NCBI GenBank assembly: GCA_964017195.1
Contig: OZ024897.1
Coordinates: 33,518,536-33,582,535, forward strand
Direction of reading: 5' to 3'
Source: Siderastrea radians
Lineage: Eukaryota > Cnidaria > Anthozoa > Scleractinia > Rhizangiidae
DNA length: 64,000 nt
Of the stretch, positions 26,901 through 40,601 are shown one piece after another. Below the pieces are notes generated by a model that worked only from the letters and a program-made list of their open reading frames with translations, was not told the origin of the DNA and did no database searches. Both the position numbers and the translations under genes were made by a program. Positions within the stretch are counted from its first letter, which is position 1. The number at the start of each line of letters is the position of its first letter.

Positions 26901-29900
26901 TCATCTGGGTGATTGTATACCCTAGGAAACATTCAATTAAACAATATTTAATTAATTCCATGCATTTTAATTAAGATTTATTTTATTATTAAATACATAT
27001 TATATTTCTTGTCTTCATTGTCGTGGTACATGTAACCTAAAATAAAATTATTTGATTCACATACATCACCATGTTACTTCTAAGTGGGCCACTTACCTAA
27101 AATTCTGCACCAATTTATTGAAATTTCCAGGATTCAGATTTTTCATTTGAGTGGGAAGCTGATCAAGGAAGTGATTTTTCATGTCTTTCAGCCCTCTTTC
27201 TATGTTTGCCATCACTGCAGTACTGTCTGCTCCTCCAAGGCACATCTTTTCTTCCCCCCTGATGGTAACTATGACTTGTCGATGCGGGCTGACATTGGTT
27301 CTTTTTATTGCAGGAATGCTTGGATGAACGTCTACCATAGAGGAGGCCATATGTGCTATCTTGGTTTTTTGTAAGTCAGTCGGAACCTTTTTTGTGTGGA
27401 TGTTGTGGTAGTCATCAAGAAAGTTAATCATGAAGCAGCCAAGCTGTGGAAAAATTTTGTTTGAAATCATATTAGATTTACAAAATTTATTATTTTCTAA
27501 ATTTTAAAAAATATTAAAATCCATCATTGTAATGGTATGTACTTGTATGTGTACAAGTTAATGCAAGTACGTGTACAATTTCTAGATTTTTCTTATCCTT
27601 GATTTATTAGACTAACTTTCCATTAGTGCCTGGTAGCATTGTACAGTACATTTATACTGTGTAACTATGTACGTACAGCAAGAACTTGTTGCAGTTGTTC
27701 AGTAGCATGGTGAGTGTGGTTTTTGGCCATGCCTTTCTTGATATTTTGGACTGTTCTCGGGTTCACTGAAAACCCTAGAACTGGCCCAGATGATAATCCC
27801 TGCAACGACAGCCCACCAAGCGATGAATATAGACCGCTGTCCTTTTGCAGCTGGCATGTCTTTTGTGACCTGCAACATTATTTAAAATTATTGAGTTAAT
27901 AGTAAAAATTATTAGAATTGCACATCTTTTATATAAGTAACCCATATATCAGCATGTTTTTAAATACAGAGAATAACAACTATGCATCCGTTCAGCAATG
28001 CCCCAAAGTAATGTAAGTTTTAAGCCACTGTACATACCTGAAGTATGAAAGAATGTGTAAAAGTGCTACTGTTCTTTGCCTTTGCAGTGACTCCCTCTCA
28101 GGTGATACCCTGTTGTCCTCCCTTGTGATCGAACTAAGTAAAAGGTCAAACAGCCCAGGTGCATTCTTGTCACAAAAGTCCCTCATCACAGCTGGGTTGT
28201 ATAGTGGCACTTCTGGATTGCTCTCATAGTACCGGAACATAGCAGTCTGGAACTGACTAACCAGTTGGTCGAAGGTAAGGTCTGCTAAATACAATGTACA
28301 GCTGTATATGGTTACTAAAAAAAAGCTTTTTCTACTACAGTCAAAGTGCCAGACATTTGTATTGCTTTGAATAAACACTCCTAGTTTAAATGCAATTTTT
28401 AAATTTAATGAAAGGCCAATATGAATTTTTTTGCACTGGGAGTTTATGCAAAGGGGAGTTTGTTCAGGCAGTTATTTGAAGAATGTTGCACAATTCCTGT
28501 TTGTCTGACATCCTGCCTTTAAGCATTTTTTATTGAATGCCAGAACTTGCTTAAAGCATTTCCATTTGTAATAAATACATGGTAAAAACTGGAAAAGTAT
28601 AATATCATGGAAATTGTAAATACTTGGAAGCTAGTTTACCTGAAGATGTTTCCTTATTTTGCAGGGTTGTTGCAGGCTGACTGGTGGAGTTCTGTGATGC
28701 AACAGTGTCCTAAGAAGATTTACACTAAGAAAATTATTCTTATGTCCTTAAAATAATTTGTTTTTTTTTTAGTGAAAGTGTCCGCTTTGACACCAGTGTT
28801 TTTACACTGAAGGGGCTATCCTTTGTAAATAATATTATTAATATATAAAAGAAATGAAATTCTAAAAAATGGCTCCTATCATTATACCTGATTATTGGCA
28901 GACGATTGCGTTATGATGGTTTTGTTGGAGCTGGAAGAGGCAGAGGTTTTAGCTTGTCTCTGCAATGAAAGTACAGTAACAGATAATCGTGATATAATGT
29001 TAATTTGGTTCCAGATGTTTCTTTTTTTAATTAGGTAGAAAAATACGATATAAATAATTTTTTGTCAGGCCAGAAACAATACAAAACAAAAAAATTTGTG
29101 GTCCCAGTTACCTATCGTAGAATACTTTTTTCCTTTTGTTTGTTTGTTTGTTTCTTGTTGTATGGCTTAATTTTGAAAATAGTGGTTTCGTTTATCAGCT
29201 TTGTTTTTGTTTTGTAATGCTTTATAATGTTGAAACCAAAGGTGTCAGTGATAATGATTTGATAGTTGTGTGTTTACTGTATATCAGTTACCAATTTCAA
29301 TCATCATTTCATTCTTTCCGGGTGCTCTTTCAAAAATTTGCACGTATATTCTATCAATTGAAATAAAATGTAGACAAAGAAAAAATATCACACGTACTTT
29401 TGCAGGAGAAATATAATCTGGCTCGTTAGAAAATACATTGTCTGAAACCATCGCGCACTTGTTGCACCAGCGGGTTCCGGGCCGGTAATTCGGGACATTT
29501 GCCCCCACGCGATCAAACAAGCGGTAAAACCTCGCTGGAATTTTCCTTTTGGACAATTCACTTGAGTGTTCCAACAGCGGAGATGCACAGTAACCATTTG
29601 CCTCTCGAGTGGCTCTCATCCAGTGTCGAGTGCAGGCCCAACAATTTAAATTTCCATTTACGTATCGAGCAATGGCCTCGTCAAATTGCCTCAGAGGACC
29701 GTGGCAACCTTCTCCAGCTCGTGTTTTTTTCAGAAACCAGCAAATTCGATCGTCAGGCTGGGCGTTTACGTCCACGAGCGTCAAAAGGCACGTAGTCCAC
29801 AGCAGTAAAGCGTACCATTCCATACCCGATAGCTCTGGCGATAAATTTCTCGTTTTCGCTCCGTATTTTCACTCCTTGTACAAACTTAAAACCCCAGTGT

Positions 29901-32900
29901 ACAAAAAGACTTATGATGGGTCATTAACGAAGAAGGTAGTTTGAAATTTTCAAGCTACTGTTTTTTGTTAAACTCTTCTTTTTTACGAAAAACCGGGGTC
30001 TACTAGCAAAATTTTGAATACGCCGCCATTTTCATAGGGTTTGTTGTTATACCCAGTCGGCGCGCGGCATGATGTGTCGCACATGCGCAGACGTTATTCA
30101 GCGCTGTCTCTCTAACCAAAAAAAACCATTAACTTTATTACAGCCTCGTTCCCAGTCGTCCTCGCGCATAATCAAAAGTGACGTCACCCGACGAGCTCGG
30201 CAGGAAAATTCGCCAAGGGCACCTCGCGCTGTCGCGCTCAGTTCCAAGCCTCCCTCTGTCACTCGATAGCGCATTAAGGCCTGGGGACGAGGCTGACTTC
30301 ATTATAGTTGGTAGTCTGGTAGAGTAACCTACCCTGGAAGTCTATAAAACAATTGACCACATCTTCGTGCTTATCAGCAACAGCTACATGCAGCGGAGTC
30401 CTTCCATGGCACTCTGTTATCACAGCTGTGAGGTACGGGTCTTGATAAAGCTGGAAATCATCGATTAGTTTGTTGATCATGTCTTCTGTTGGCGTCTGGG
30501 CCGCATCAGTTTCAGCGGTTTCCACTGAACTGGCTTGGCTCGGAGTAGAGTCTGGTATTGAGCTGGACTCTAAGAAGAAACCAAACGTAATTCAATAAAA
30601 ATCCTTTATGGAATTTATGGAATCCTTTATGGAACCTGCATGGAATTGATACTCGATCAGCTATCTTACAAACGGAGCTTGCTTATCTTGCAAACTGGCT
30701 GAGACAATATTAGGAGCAGGCTTGTCTGGTACTTGCAGGCAAGCTTGAGTTGTACTGTTAGAATAATTTGACTCGTCTTACCTACACCTGGAGCCTCCTC
30801 GAAAGGGTTTCCACCAAAAGATAAAGCAGAAGCGGCCGCCGAGGCAGCTCTGATATCATCCAGGAATGGATTACTGATATCTTCATCAAAAGGATTCGTA
30901 CTATGCCCCAGATCTTCCTCAAAAGAGTTCATTTTGTTTGTTGTGATCCTCGTCACAGCTGGTGTAGGTTTCGTTTTTGTTGTCGGTAACTTTTGCGCTT
31001 TCTTTTGCCGCTCGAGTTCCTTAGCTCTCTCTGCTGCTTTGGCCGTTTGAATTTCAAAGAACTTGTCCATAGCTTTTTGTCTGGCTTCTTTCTTTGCCGC
31101 TTCCCTAGCCTGGGCTCGTTCTGCAGCTTTTACTTTCATTTCTTCTGTTTCTGTCGTCTGTGCATTTGGATTTGCGCCGCTGAAAAAGCAACAACAAAAA
31201 GAAGAATTTTGCCTCCTCTACACAACAGAAGACGGTAACATGGCTAGGAGACATGGTCGTGTTGCTATGCAACAACCCAGGATACATTTTTATAAAAGTG
31301 AAGTTAACGCGACCAGGCTGACCGTAGAATGACACAATCCCTCAACGGTCACTATTTTTCAACCCGCGAACCGTGATCCTTCACGCGCAACACTTGCACC
31401 CAGTTCGCTGTTCGGCGCGGGCAAAATATTAGTTTATGCTAATTCAGATTATTACAAATTACATATTTCGTCTTTCATAGCCTACTAAAGCAGACAAGAA
31501 TATTCATCGTCATTCCGTACCCGCTCCCTGAGAGACAACATCTAAAGAACTCCATGAGTGACAGTAGGCCTCAAACAGAAACCAGGGGCTGGATTCGCGA
31601 AGCCCTCCTAAGATAAGATGTGTCCTATCAGAAGCCTATCACCGATACGTGATATGCTCCTGGTCCTATGTATTGTTAGAAAACAAAGCCTATTGTAAGA
31701 AACAATAATTAAATTCATCTTCGGCTTAGGGCAGCTTGGTGAATCCTGCTACAGATTCCATGGGGGACTTGGTCGGGTATTTTACTACGAACTCCCGTAA
31801 CCTCGTTCCCAGGGTCTCTCCTCTTCCTGTCCCCTGGAGCGAGAAGAGGAGAGACCCTGGGAACGAAGTTGGAACTCTCGCTTTCTGGGACCTTTTTGTT
31901 GAACTTGTTTAAGATAGCAGAGTCTAATGAAGTGTGCTATGAAGATCTGGGCAGCGTCTCTGGTAGGAATTTGGAGCAAATTGATCACACACGCCATCCT
32001 GATCACAAATAGGGAACTTAAGAGCCACAAAGACAAAGGACAAAAAAATATTCTGCCAAATTCTGTCATCATTCTGTAATTGCCGAGGAAGGAGGGAGTG
32101 GTTGTATCCATTTGTTTACCTGAAGACCGTTTTGTAAAGTTTAAGTCCAGAGCTCAATTTGATTGACAGGAAAGACTTAGTAGATTGACTGCTGGCCGTT
32201 CCCTGTGCACATGTGGGAGATTTGCACAGTATAAGATTTAGATTTAGATTTAGATTGTTCATCCCTGAACAATCTTCCGCAGAAAGGTGTCGCCTAATAC
32301 ATAAATTGGCTTTCTCATGAAAAACTGAAAAAAAGAGATATTCCAGCAGGACTTGCTACTAACTTGTTAAGAAGTTCAGAGACAAGTTTCGCCAGTCCTT
32401 TTCTGGCCGCAACATGAAGAGGCATTTCGCCATGTTTGTTGGTGTGGTTTGGTTGTGCTCCGTGTGATGCTAAAAACAGGCCTGCTTCCTCCCGACCACT
32501 GGCAGCCGCCATGTGCAACAACGAGTCACCTTTAGTTCAAAGAGAGAAAAAAACAAGTAAGCAATAGTGCACCTGAAAGGTAGTTTGCTATTAAACAAAG
32601 ACAAAAGAAAAAGGAAGAGGATTTTCCAGAAAGGGACCTTTGCCATATTTGTTATAATTTTTTTTATTTTTACTATTTTTGCTACCTTCACTCTGATTTT
32701 TTCATTTTCTTGGCAAGTCGACTTTCGCTACTAAAACTGAGAAAATTGAGTATATAAAAAGCAGCAAAAGCTGGGGATTTGCATTAACCTTGAAGTTTGT
32801 TATGTTCAACCTTGGTGTTGTCATGCTTCAGCGAACACTGAGAGTTTTGCCCATATTTGTTAGACCAGGGGTAAGGTGATGGGTTATCCTGCTCCAGTGG

Positions 32901-35900
32901 TAAGGTGATGGGGTGATCCTGCCCCAGGGGTAAGGTGATGGGGTTACCCTGCCCCAGGGGTAAGGTGATGGGATGACCCTGCCCCAGTGGTAAGGTGATG
33001 GGATTACCCTGCTCCAGTGGGTAAGGTGATGGGGTTACCCTGCCTACACAACCTTTTTTAATTCAGTTTATTTATTTGCATTGTAGTTGCAACAAAATGT
33101 GATGAGGGTAGGGAGGAGTTCAACAAGCTACTGCATGCTATTTTCGACATTTCTCTCATAAATGCAACGAATATATGTATTTTCCTCAAGTATTAATTTC
33201 ATTAACAGTTCTGTTTTAAAAGGCAATAGAAACTGGCACTTTTCATTATAGTTGTAAAGTGGATGAATTGCATCATAAAATGAACAGAGAGTAACACTAA
33301 AGGACTCCACTGACCAGTGACATTGTTGACAGCATCAGGACTCGCCCCATGCTTCACCAGCTTTGCTGCCAAACTGTCTTCATCCATTGGATCAACTCTT
33401 GTGTCACGTGACAGTGCAAGCCACAGGGGAACACGTCCTTCATTGTCACGGAGCTCAAGGTTAAGTCTGAAACCAGTGGAAAATGTCTCTTAGAAATTAC
33501 CATAAACAGGTTTACTATTTGGGTCTAAAGACAGCAAGTTGACAGCAGTTTAGTAAAATTTCCCTTTAGGAAAAATTGAGACCTGAAGTAAACAGCATTA
33601 TCAGAAAAGCACGTATCAACAGCTTTCATTTGAATGGTCACCTTTTAGGATACCATCCACATCAGATGATGGGTTCATGTTGTGAGATATAAAACTATGC
33701 AAATCAGCAAAGAAATATTGACTTACTTGGCTTTCTGCAGAAGAACACTTAGAACAGCATCGTTCTGAGCTTCTATAGATCTGTGTAAAGCAGTCCTGAA
33801 ACATGATACACAAAGTGGTAGACTAAGTCTTCACCAGATCAGTGGCTCTCAACTGCTGCAGCTTAACCCTGCTTCACAGTATAAAACCACTAGGAGTACG
33901 TTCATTACTACCCCCCCCTCGGATGGGATGTTAGTCCATCCCAGGGTCACCCCTAGAACTCCGTTAGATTTTCCCTAGTGATTTGTTAGTTCCCATTAAA
34001 TTTTATATCTTACACTTAGGCCTCAGTGGAGGGAGACAATGTGCAGTTTATCATGGTGACCGAATGGAAGGATGAAGAGGTAAGCTTTAACCCACCAACA
34101 CAAAGTCAACAATTAAATTGGCTGGGTTATCCTCAAGTAGCCACATCAAGGAGGCAGCGTGGCCAAGTGGTTAGGGTGCTGGACTTGTATGGAGGTCCCG
34201 GGTTCAAGTCTTCCTCTATGACCACTTGGATTTGTTTCACGGAAGTCCGGTGTTCAAATCCTTGGTTACACTTGTAAATACTGTAGCCAACTGGTAAGCC
34301 TCCCACCAGTTGGGGTTTTTAAAATGTTTATGTTTCATTTGTCATGTTACTTTCAGAGGTTTATAGTGTCCCCAATTAGTACTGTAGTGCTAAACACTCA
34401 AAAATATCACACTCATTTCCTCACCTGCCCACGCTGTCCTGAGCATCAACATTGGCACCATTTTGTATGAGTAGATCAGCAATTCTTGCCATGCCCTCTG
34501 ATGATGTCATGCTAGGTGAACTACTTTGTTGGGAGATGGAAGATGCTGACCAAGGCCTGAAGTACAAACAGTATGAATACCCAGTAGATTAAAAAACATG
34601 CAAAGTGTATCTTGATTATACAGTCAATAATAAAATGTAGCATAGTTCACACAGCTGCAGCAGGCTGGCCTGTCTAGACTGTCCTAAAAAATTATGACTA
34701 CAGGGGCATAATCATGAGTCATGGTTATTTTTTTGGAAACATTTCGAATTACCAAAAAAAAAAACAATAATAGTAAAGAAATCTTTAATATCTTCACTTG
34801 GTACCGACGCCCTTCATAGACAGACTGCTATCTACAAATATTTCAGGTATTGCATGGCTATTACTTAATCATCTCAAAAGCTCAGATAAAAATAAATGTT
34901 CTTAAACTTAGTAGCTCAAGGAATACAACAGATATTTCAAAGTTGTCAAAAAGGACTGAAACATTGAACTCACTTGTAAGAAGCAGCTAAGTGTAATGGC
35001 GTCACATGTTCACTGTGTGTCGCGGCACTGACCCTTGCTCCATTCTTGATCAGAAATGTTGTGGAAAACTCATCTCCCTGCATGATGGCTTTATGTATCA
35101 AGCACCGGCCATCAATATCAGGCATGTTCACATCACAGCCGTGACCAACCAGAGTCCTTGCTATGCTCTCTTGCTGTTCTGTGAGTGCAATGTGTAGTGG
35201 CACCTGACCACTAGAAGGCTCCAATTCATTCAGTTTACCAGGTAACTGGAAAAAAGGGGATTATAATGATACACAGTTTTTAATTTATAATGTGCAGTTT
35301 TAGAAAATATCCATACAGTCCACCCCAAAAAAGGTCATTGGAAATTCCGATTGTAGGGGGTACCAAAAGCCAAATTCTTTTTAAAAGAAAAGTATGAAGC
35401 TAATCTGGAATTTTGAAAGGGGTGGGGTGTTTCAAACCAAAAAACCCTCCAAGCTAATTTTTTTGGAACAATACAAATGAACAAATGTGTGAACAAATAG
35501 GCCATACATAAATGTGGAGATCAATCTGGTCTTAAAGTAATTAGCATAGATTTTGGCAATTTAATTTCTTTGAGCTCTTTTCTGTCATTAATGGCTCATC
35601 TGCCCCCCCCCCACCCCGAGCATTTCTTTAGGATTCCCCCAACAGTTTGCTCCTTCCCATTTATACACCTGGGTGGAGAGAGACAATGTGGAGGGTTGTC
35701 CCATTTTTTATCCGCACCCCCTCTAAGGATGGCAGGATTCCGACCCCTCAAAGTTTTGGCGGCACCCTTTGAAGAAAAAAATCCGAAGGGTTAATTTTTT
35801 GGCGGCACCTTTGAAAAAAGTTTCCGAAGAGTTAATTTTTTGGTAGCTCCTTTGATTTAAATCTGACCCCCCTTGTGCAGAAACTTGCCATCCTTAGCGG

Positions 35901-38900
35901 GGGTTCGGATAAAAAATGGAACGTCCCGGAGTAAAGTTTCTTGTCTAAGGAAACAAAATGGCATTGACGAGGCCTTGAATTACTGACCTTCAGATCTCCT
36001 ATAGCACCACACGTTAACTTTATTCATGGAGTGCTGCTATTTATCCGTTGAGTCAGCTTAGCAAGGAGATAACATCCATGGATTTAAAATGGTCTTTATC
36101 AGTATTTAAGAAGGTTGTGTTAAGTTTCATCTCACCTGTGAATTGAACTCAATAAGGAACAGGAAAACAACATCCTCTCTGTGATGCCTGACTGCAAGGT
36201 GTAATGGGAAGCCTGACTTGGATTTGAACATTTCATACAACAGTGGTGCACTCATGCTGCTGAAATCCTCTGTCTTCAGGTCATGCTAAGAATTCAACAA
36301 AAAAGGAAAAACACTGCATTACATTGAAAGCATCCAATAACATATAGCAAGAAACACAAATTTGAATGTTTAATTTTAAATTTATTGAAAATTGGATCCT
36401 GATAGGATCTTACTTAAGATCCTGTAGGATCCAACAGGGTCTTATAGGATCCCATTTAGGATCTTATTTATCTTATAGGATCCTCTTAAGGATCTTACAA
36501 GATTCTATTTAAGAGATCTCCTACAGGATCTTGTGCATGATCCTTTCTAAGATTTTACAGGATCCAGAGTATGATCTGGATGATGTGTCTCATGATGATG
36601 ATGATGATGATGATGATGTGTCTCATGATGATGTGTCTCATTTTTAGATGATTCTGTAAACAATGGTTAGGATTAATGCCATTTAGGATGTTGTGTAGGA
36701 TCCTGTGGGACCTTACAGGATCCTGTAGAATCTTATAGGATCCTAAAGGATCCTGTAAAGGATTTCTCCCAGGAAAACTGAAGAAAATTACCCTTCACAG
36801 TAAGTGATCCTAAAGATTCTCATTTTTACCCATTAAATCAATAAGTATATCAAGTCTACAGTGTATGTAATGAAAAGTAATGCATGGTGAAATACAAGAA
36901 AAATTTATTTGACAACCCACCCAGTGATTGGAGATAATTTCTGCACAGTATTTCTGCAAGTCCTTTGCACCAATATCTTCTGCCGTCTGATAAAACTTGA
37001 TACAGTTTGACACAGAAACCGAAGACATTAACATCTTCTCACACCTTATAAATGAAAAGTAAATGGAAATTATGAAGTGGATGGTGAGTGTGACTGCAGG
37101 ACAAAAATATTGTATGGTTCCAGAAGACATCTATACCCTCCCACTCTACCAACAGAACATTTTTTTAGTTTGAACCCCCACCCCTCCCCCTGTACTGTTT
37201 AGCTTCATACTTTTCTTTAAAAATTTGGCTTTTGAGACTCCCTACCCTCCTAAAATTTCAAATGACCATCCAGTGGGTGGGTAGGGATATTTTCTGGACC
37301 TGTACATTTGGCTCAATGTGAGGATTAGGAACAAACTATATTAATTATACCAGTCTGGCCTAAATAAAGAACTTTACGGCCATTATTTTGTAAAATCTCT
37401 TTGTGCATCAAAATGCTCTGATTGTGAGAATGTTCTTCCTTTTGAAAGGAATAACTGCTTTCAGAGTGTTTTCCCAAGTTGAAGTCAATTTTTTCTCTTT
37501 ATTTATTATTCAACAACAATTAACAGTGTTCCAAATCATACTACAGGGAGCCTCACGCCTTTCTGGGAAGCAGAACTGTTTCTTCCAACTGCACACATAA
37601 AGCATTTACAAATATTGGAACAAAATTTTTTTACAGTTTTCTAAGGAACATGGGCACAGACCTACACAACAATAAATTATTTTTAAAATACACGTGTTAA
37701 CATTTTTCAATTTAAACCTAAGGTGCAGTTTAACTTACACTACATCAATTTATCCAGTTTAACAGATTATGTGAATAAATGCATTAACAGGATGATTTTT
37801 TTGCTGACCCTACCTTTCTTTTAGAGCTTTTAGCCTGTACTTTTTAGCTGCCTTAACAAGCTCTATAAGGAATGCTTCATCATTGGGAATTTCTGCCTGG
37901 TCTGTGTACACCCATTTCATCAATGTCAGGCCAACTGAAGAACTGACATCTAGCACAAAAAAAATCAAAATTACTAGCATTGATTCACCAAAATTTTCAT
38001 GAAAGTTGGGGTAGAAAATTACTTGGGATGCAATGGCTTAAAAATCCCTTCAACAAGAGCAAGGACGAAGATGCCAGCCAGCTTTGAAAGTCACTGATTC
38101 AATCTTGCTATTTTCGTGGGTTAATCACCCTGAACTTCCAGTTTCACTCTGCCAAACAAATAAGGCTAAATATTCAATAGTGAAATGCAACAATTTTTGG
38201 CAGTTTTGCTTTCCTTCACCAAAATGTTTGGGAAAATCAGTAGAAAAATACAAGGGCATCAATGGAGTTAACTTCTTTTCAACGAGAGAAAGGACAAAGG
38301 TGTTTGAGCACTTTGAAAGCCAAAGATTCGAGCTGGCATTAATTCACCTTTTGATGTAAACATTACATTATTCATATACAGGGAAGCTCCTTGCACGCAG
38401 CAAGTCACTCATCAAATCATGGCCTGAAAATAGACTGCTGATACCCAATAAAATCAAAGAACTACCTGGGTTTCTTTTAGATTTTAGGATGATTTCCTTG
38501 CCTTAATCAAGAAATCTATTTTAATATCTGTGCCCTTGTTATTCAGAGTTATGCTGAGACGTCAGTTCTAAAAGTGTGACGTAACTGAGTTGCGCTAAGT
38601 TCAAAATGTTTTATCGCACTCTTCGTTATGCAAGCTAGAACAGGTGGTTTTACCGATCCACTAAAAAGTGGATTATTGAAAAAGTAATACGAAATCAACA
38701 CAACTATTTGGAATTAACCATTTTTCACTTTTTATTCTTTGAGAGAAGGCTATTCCTGTTTTATTACTTTGTAAATACCTGTTAAGTGTAGTTCACTGAT
38801 CTCATTCAAATCTCTGCTACTCCAATGATCCCCCCGTGCTGCTAATACAAATTTGTGTGCCTTAATTTTCTGGTCCGCAAAAGACACTGTGATGTCACTG

Positions 38901-40570
38901 TGCACAAAAAAGAAAAAAGCTAGAAAAAGTAAACAGAACAGAATAGAATGAATGCAGCAATCACACAGCTTTATGCAGAACTGCCTCTACCTTAGGATTC
39001 ATGCAAAACAAGTCTACTTTGAATTCAAAAATATGACTTTAAAGTAGCTGTCTTGTTAAAAAATAAAAGTGTTGTCCTTTTTCTTAAACTACTTTGATTT
39101 GCTTCCCAGGTCGGTATTCCCAACAATAATACCAACTTTCTGTGAAGGTTTCACCATTCTGTTTGTGGCCTGATTGTTACAAGCCATGGCAAACCGCCAC
39201 TGATGTGTGCGATTCAAGTTATGGCATTAATTAACACGGGTGAAAGCATCTAAAAGCAGTGTTTAATTTCATACCTGTACAAATCTTTGTCAAACAGTTC
39301 AGCAACAGTTTTCAGCAGTCTACTGACAAAGGTATTCTCATGTTCTCCAGTTTGCCCAGATGCTGCTACAGCCAGGCTGTACTTTTGCTCAAGCTCAATA
39401 AGTCTGTTCTGTAGCTTGACATACTCTTGACGTAACAGGCTCAGGTGCCGCTCTAGTTTGGCTACCTGACCTACAACGAGAACATCAAAACAATGAAATA
39501 TGTACTTTGACTTTTTTGCTCACTATTTTGTGGTAACATGGGACCTACAGTTTACTCAAAGAACACTGCCCAAAGTTTTTTTCCCTCTGATTTGTGCATC
39601 TTTCGCATGGGGAACTCTTGCAACATGTGATGGATGTGCAACTATCTGCTGCTCCCTTAGCGCTCACTCTACTTAGTGCAAATCAGAGGAAAAATGCTTT
39701 GAGCAGAGTTCTTTGAATAAACTGAAGGCCCCATGCAAAAAGGGCCTGTTTACACAGAGAGATGGTAATCTTAGCTTGGGGTCAGGGTTGAAAACTTAAG
39801 AAAATTGTGTTCAGTAAATTTCTATAAAATAATAATCTAAACTTAATTGAAATCAATTGTCTTGTGGGCATATAGCATTCATTATAAAGTGAAAACTAGA
39901 AGTTTGAAGCATTTCTTTTAAATGGCTTGTATTCCCGTACTGTGAGATGCTTTGAGGAGTCTACGATAGCCCCAGCACAAGGGCTTGAAATTCCACTTGT
40001 AAAGTAAACCTAGAAGAGCTACCCTGATACATGTACGTGTACTACCCTCCATGTATAAACAGGTCTCTAGACACCTAGACAGAGAGAGACAATGTAGCGT
40101 ACAGTTTTTTTCCTGTGTGTGTTTGAAAACAACACAACACAATGCAGACAGCAGAAATTTCTAGAGAAGGTCCAATGGGATGACCACCACAATGCCACGC
40201 CTCCACCATTCTAATGGCCCGTTTACACATGCAATTTTTGGAGCAACTTTTGCCACACTTTTCAATGCAATTTTTGTCCCACTCAAGTTGCATCATTACA
40301 TCGCTTGTGTAAACTAGCACCGATTTCAGTGCAATTTCTGTGCAGTTTGTCGCCAAGATATCGCATGTTTTGAACATGTTAGAAACTTGATGCAACTTGG
40401 CAGTGATTTTGGGGAAATTGCAGCAAACATCGCACCCTGAATCGCAGCAAAATCGCCGCTAGTTTACACTTGCGACAAAAATCGCATCAAAAATCGCATG
40501 TGTAAACAGGCCTTAATAAGTGATTTAGGTCGATTTCTAAGAAAAATATATACATACATACATACATACA

Positions 40571-40601
<31 letters not shown>

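Larger units (their letters stand above)
23713..30108 (-). mobile_element. Complete 6.4-kb DNA transposon in ANKFY1 intron 13
   Basis: 6396 bp with perfect 32-bp terminal inverted repeats starting GACAGCGCTGAATAACGTC and ending in GCGCATGTGCGA. It is flanked on both sides by the identical 9-bp sequence TCTCTAACC (23704-23712 and 30109-30117), a target-site duplication. It contains one 8-exon gene with no stop codon or frame break. The lack of decay in the repeats, duplication and gene points to a recent and possibly active insertion. A 9-bp duplication is usual for Mutator-like elements and also occurs in Merlin, but the protein does not look like a standard MULE transposase to me. The superfamily is therefore left open. 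The orientation matches the host gene, and the host exons on both sides are intact. Confidence 0.95.

Noticed and set aside
30170..30190. CRE-type TGACGTCA sites here and at about 16080 and 17743
   Set aside because: They lie inside MITEs or introns, are short and expected by chance, and no promoter is nearby.
34150..34220. A tRNA gene on the plus strand
   Set aside because: Only the promoter boxes are recognisable; stems are poor and non-tRNA SINE sequence follows.
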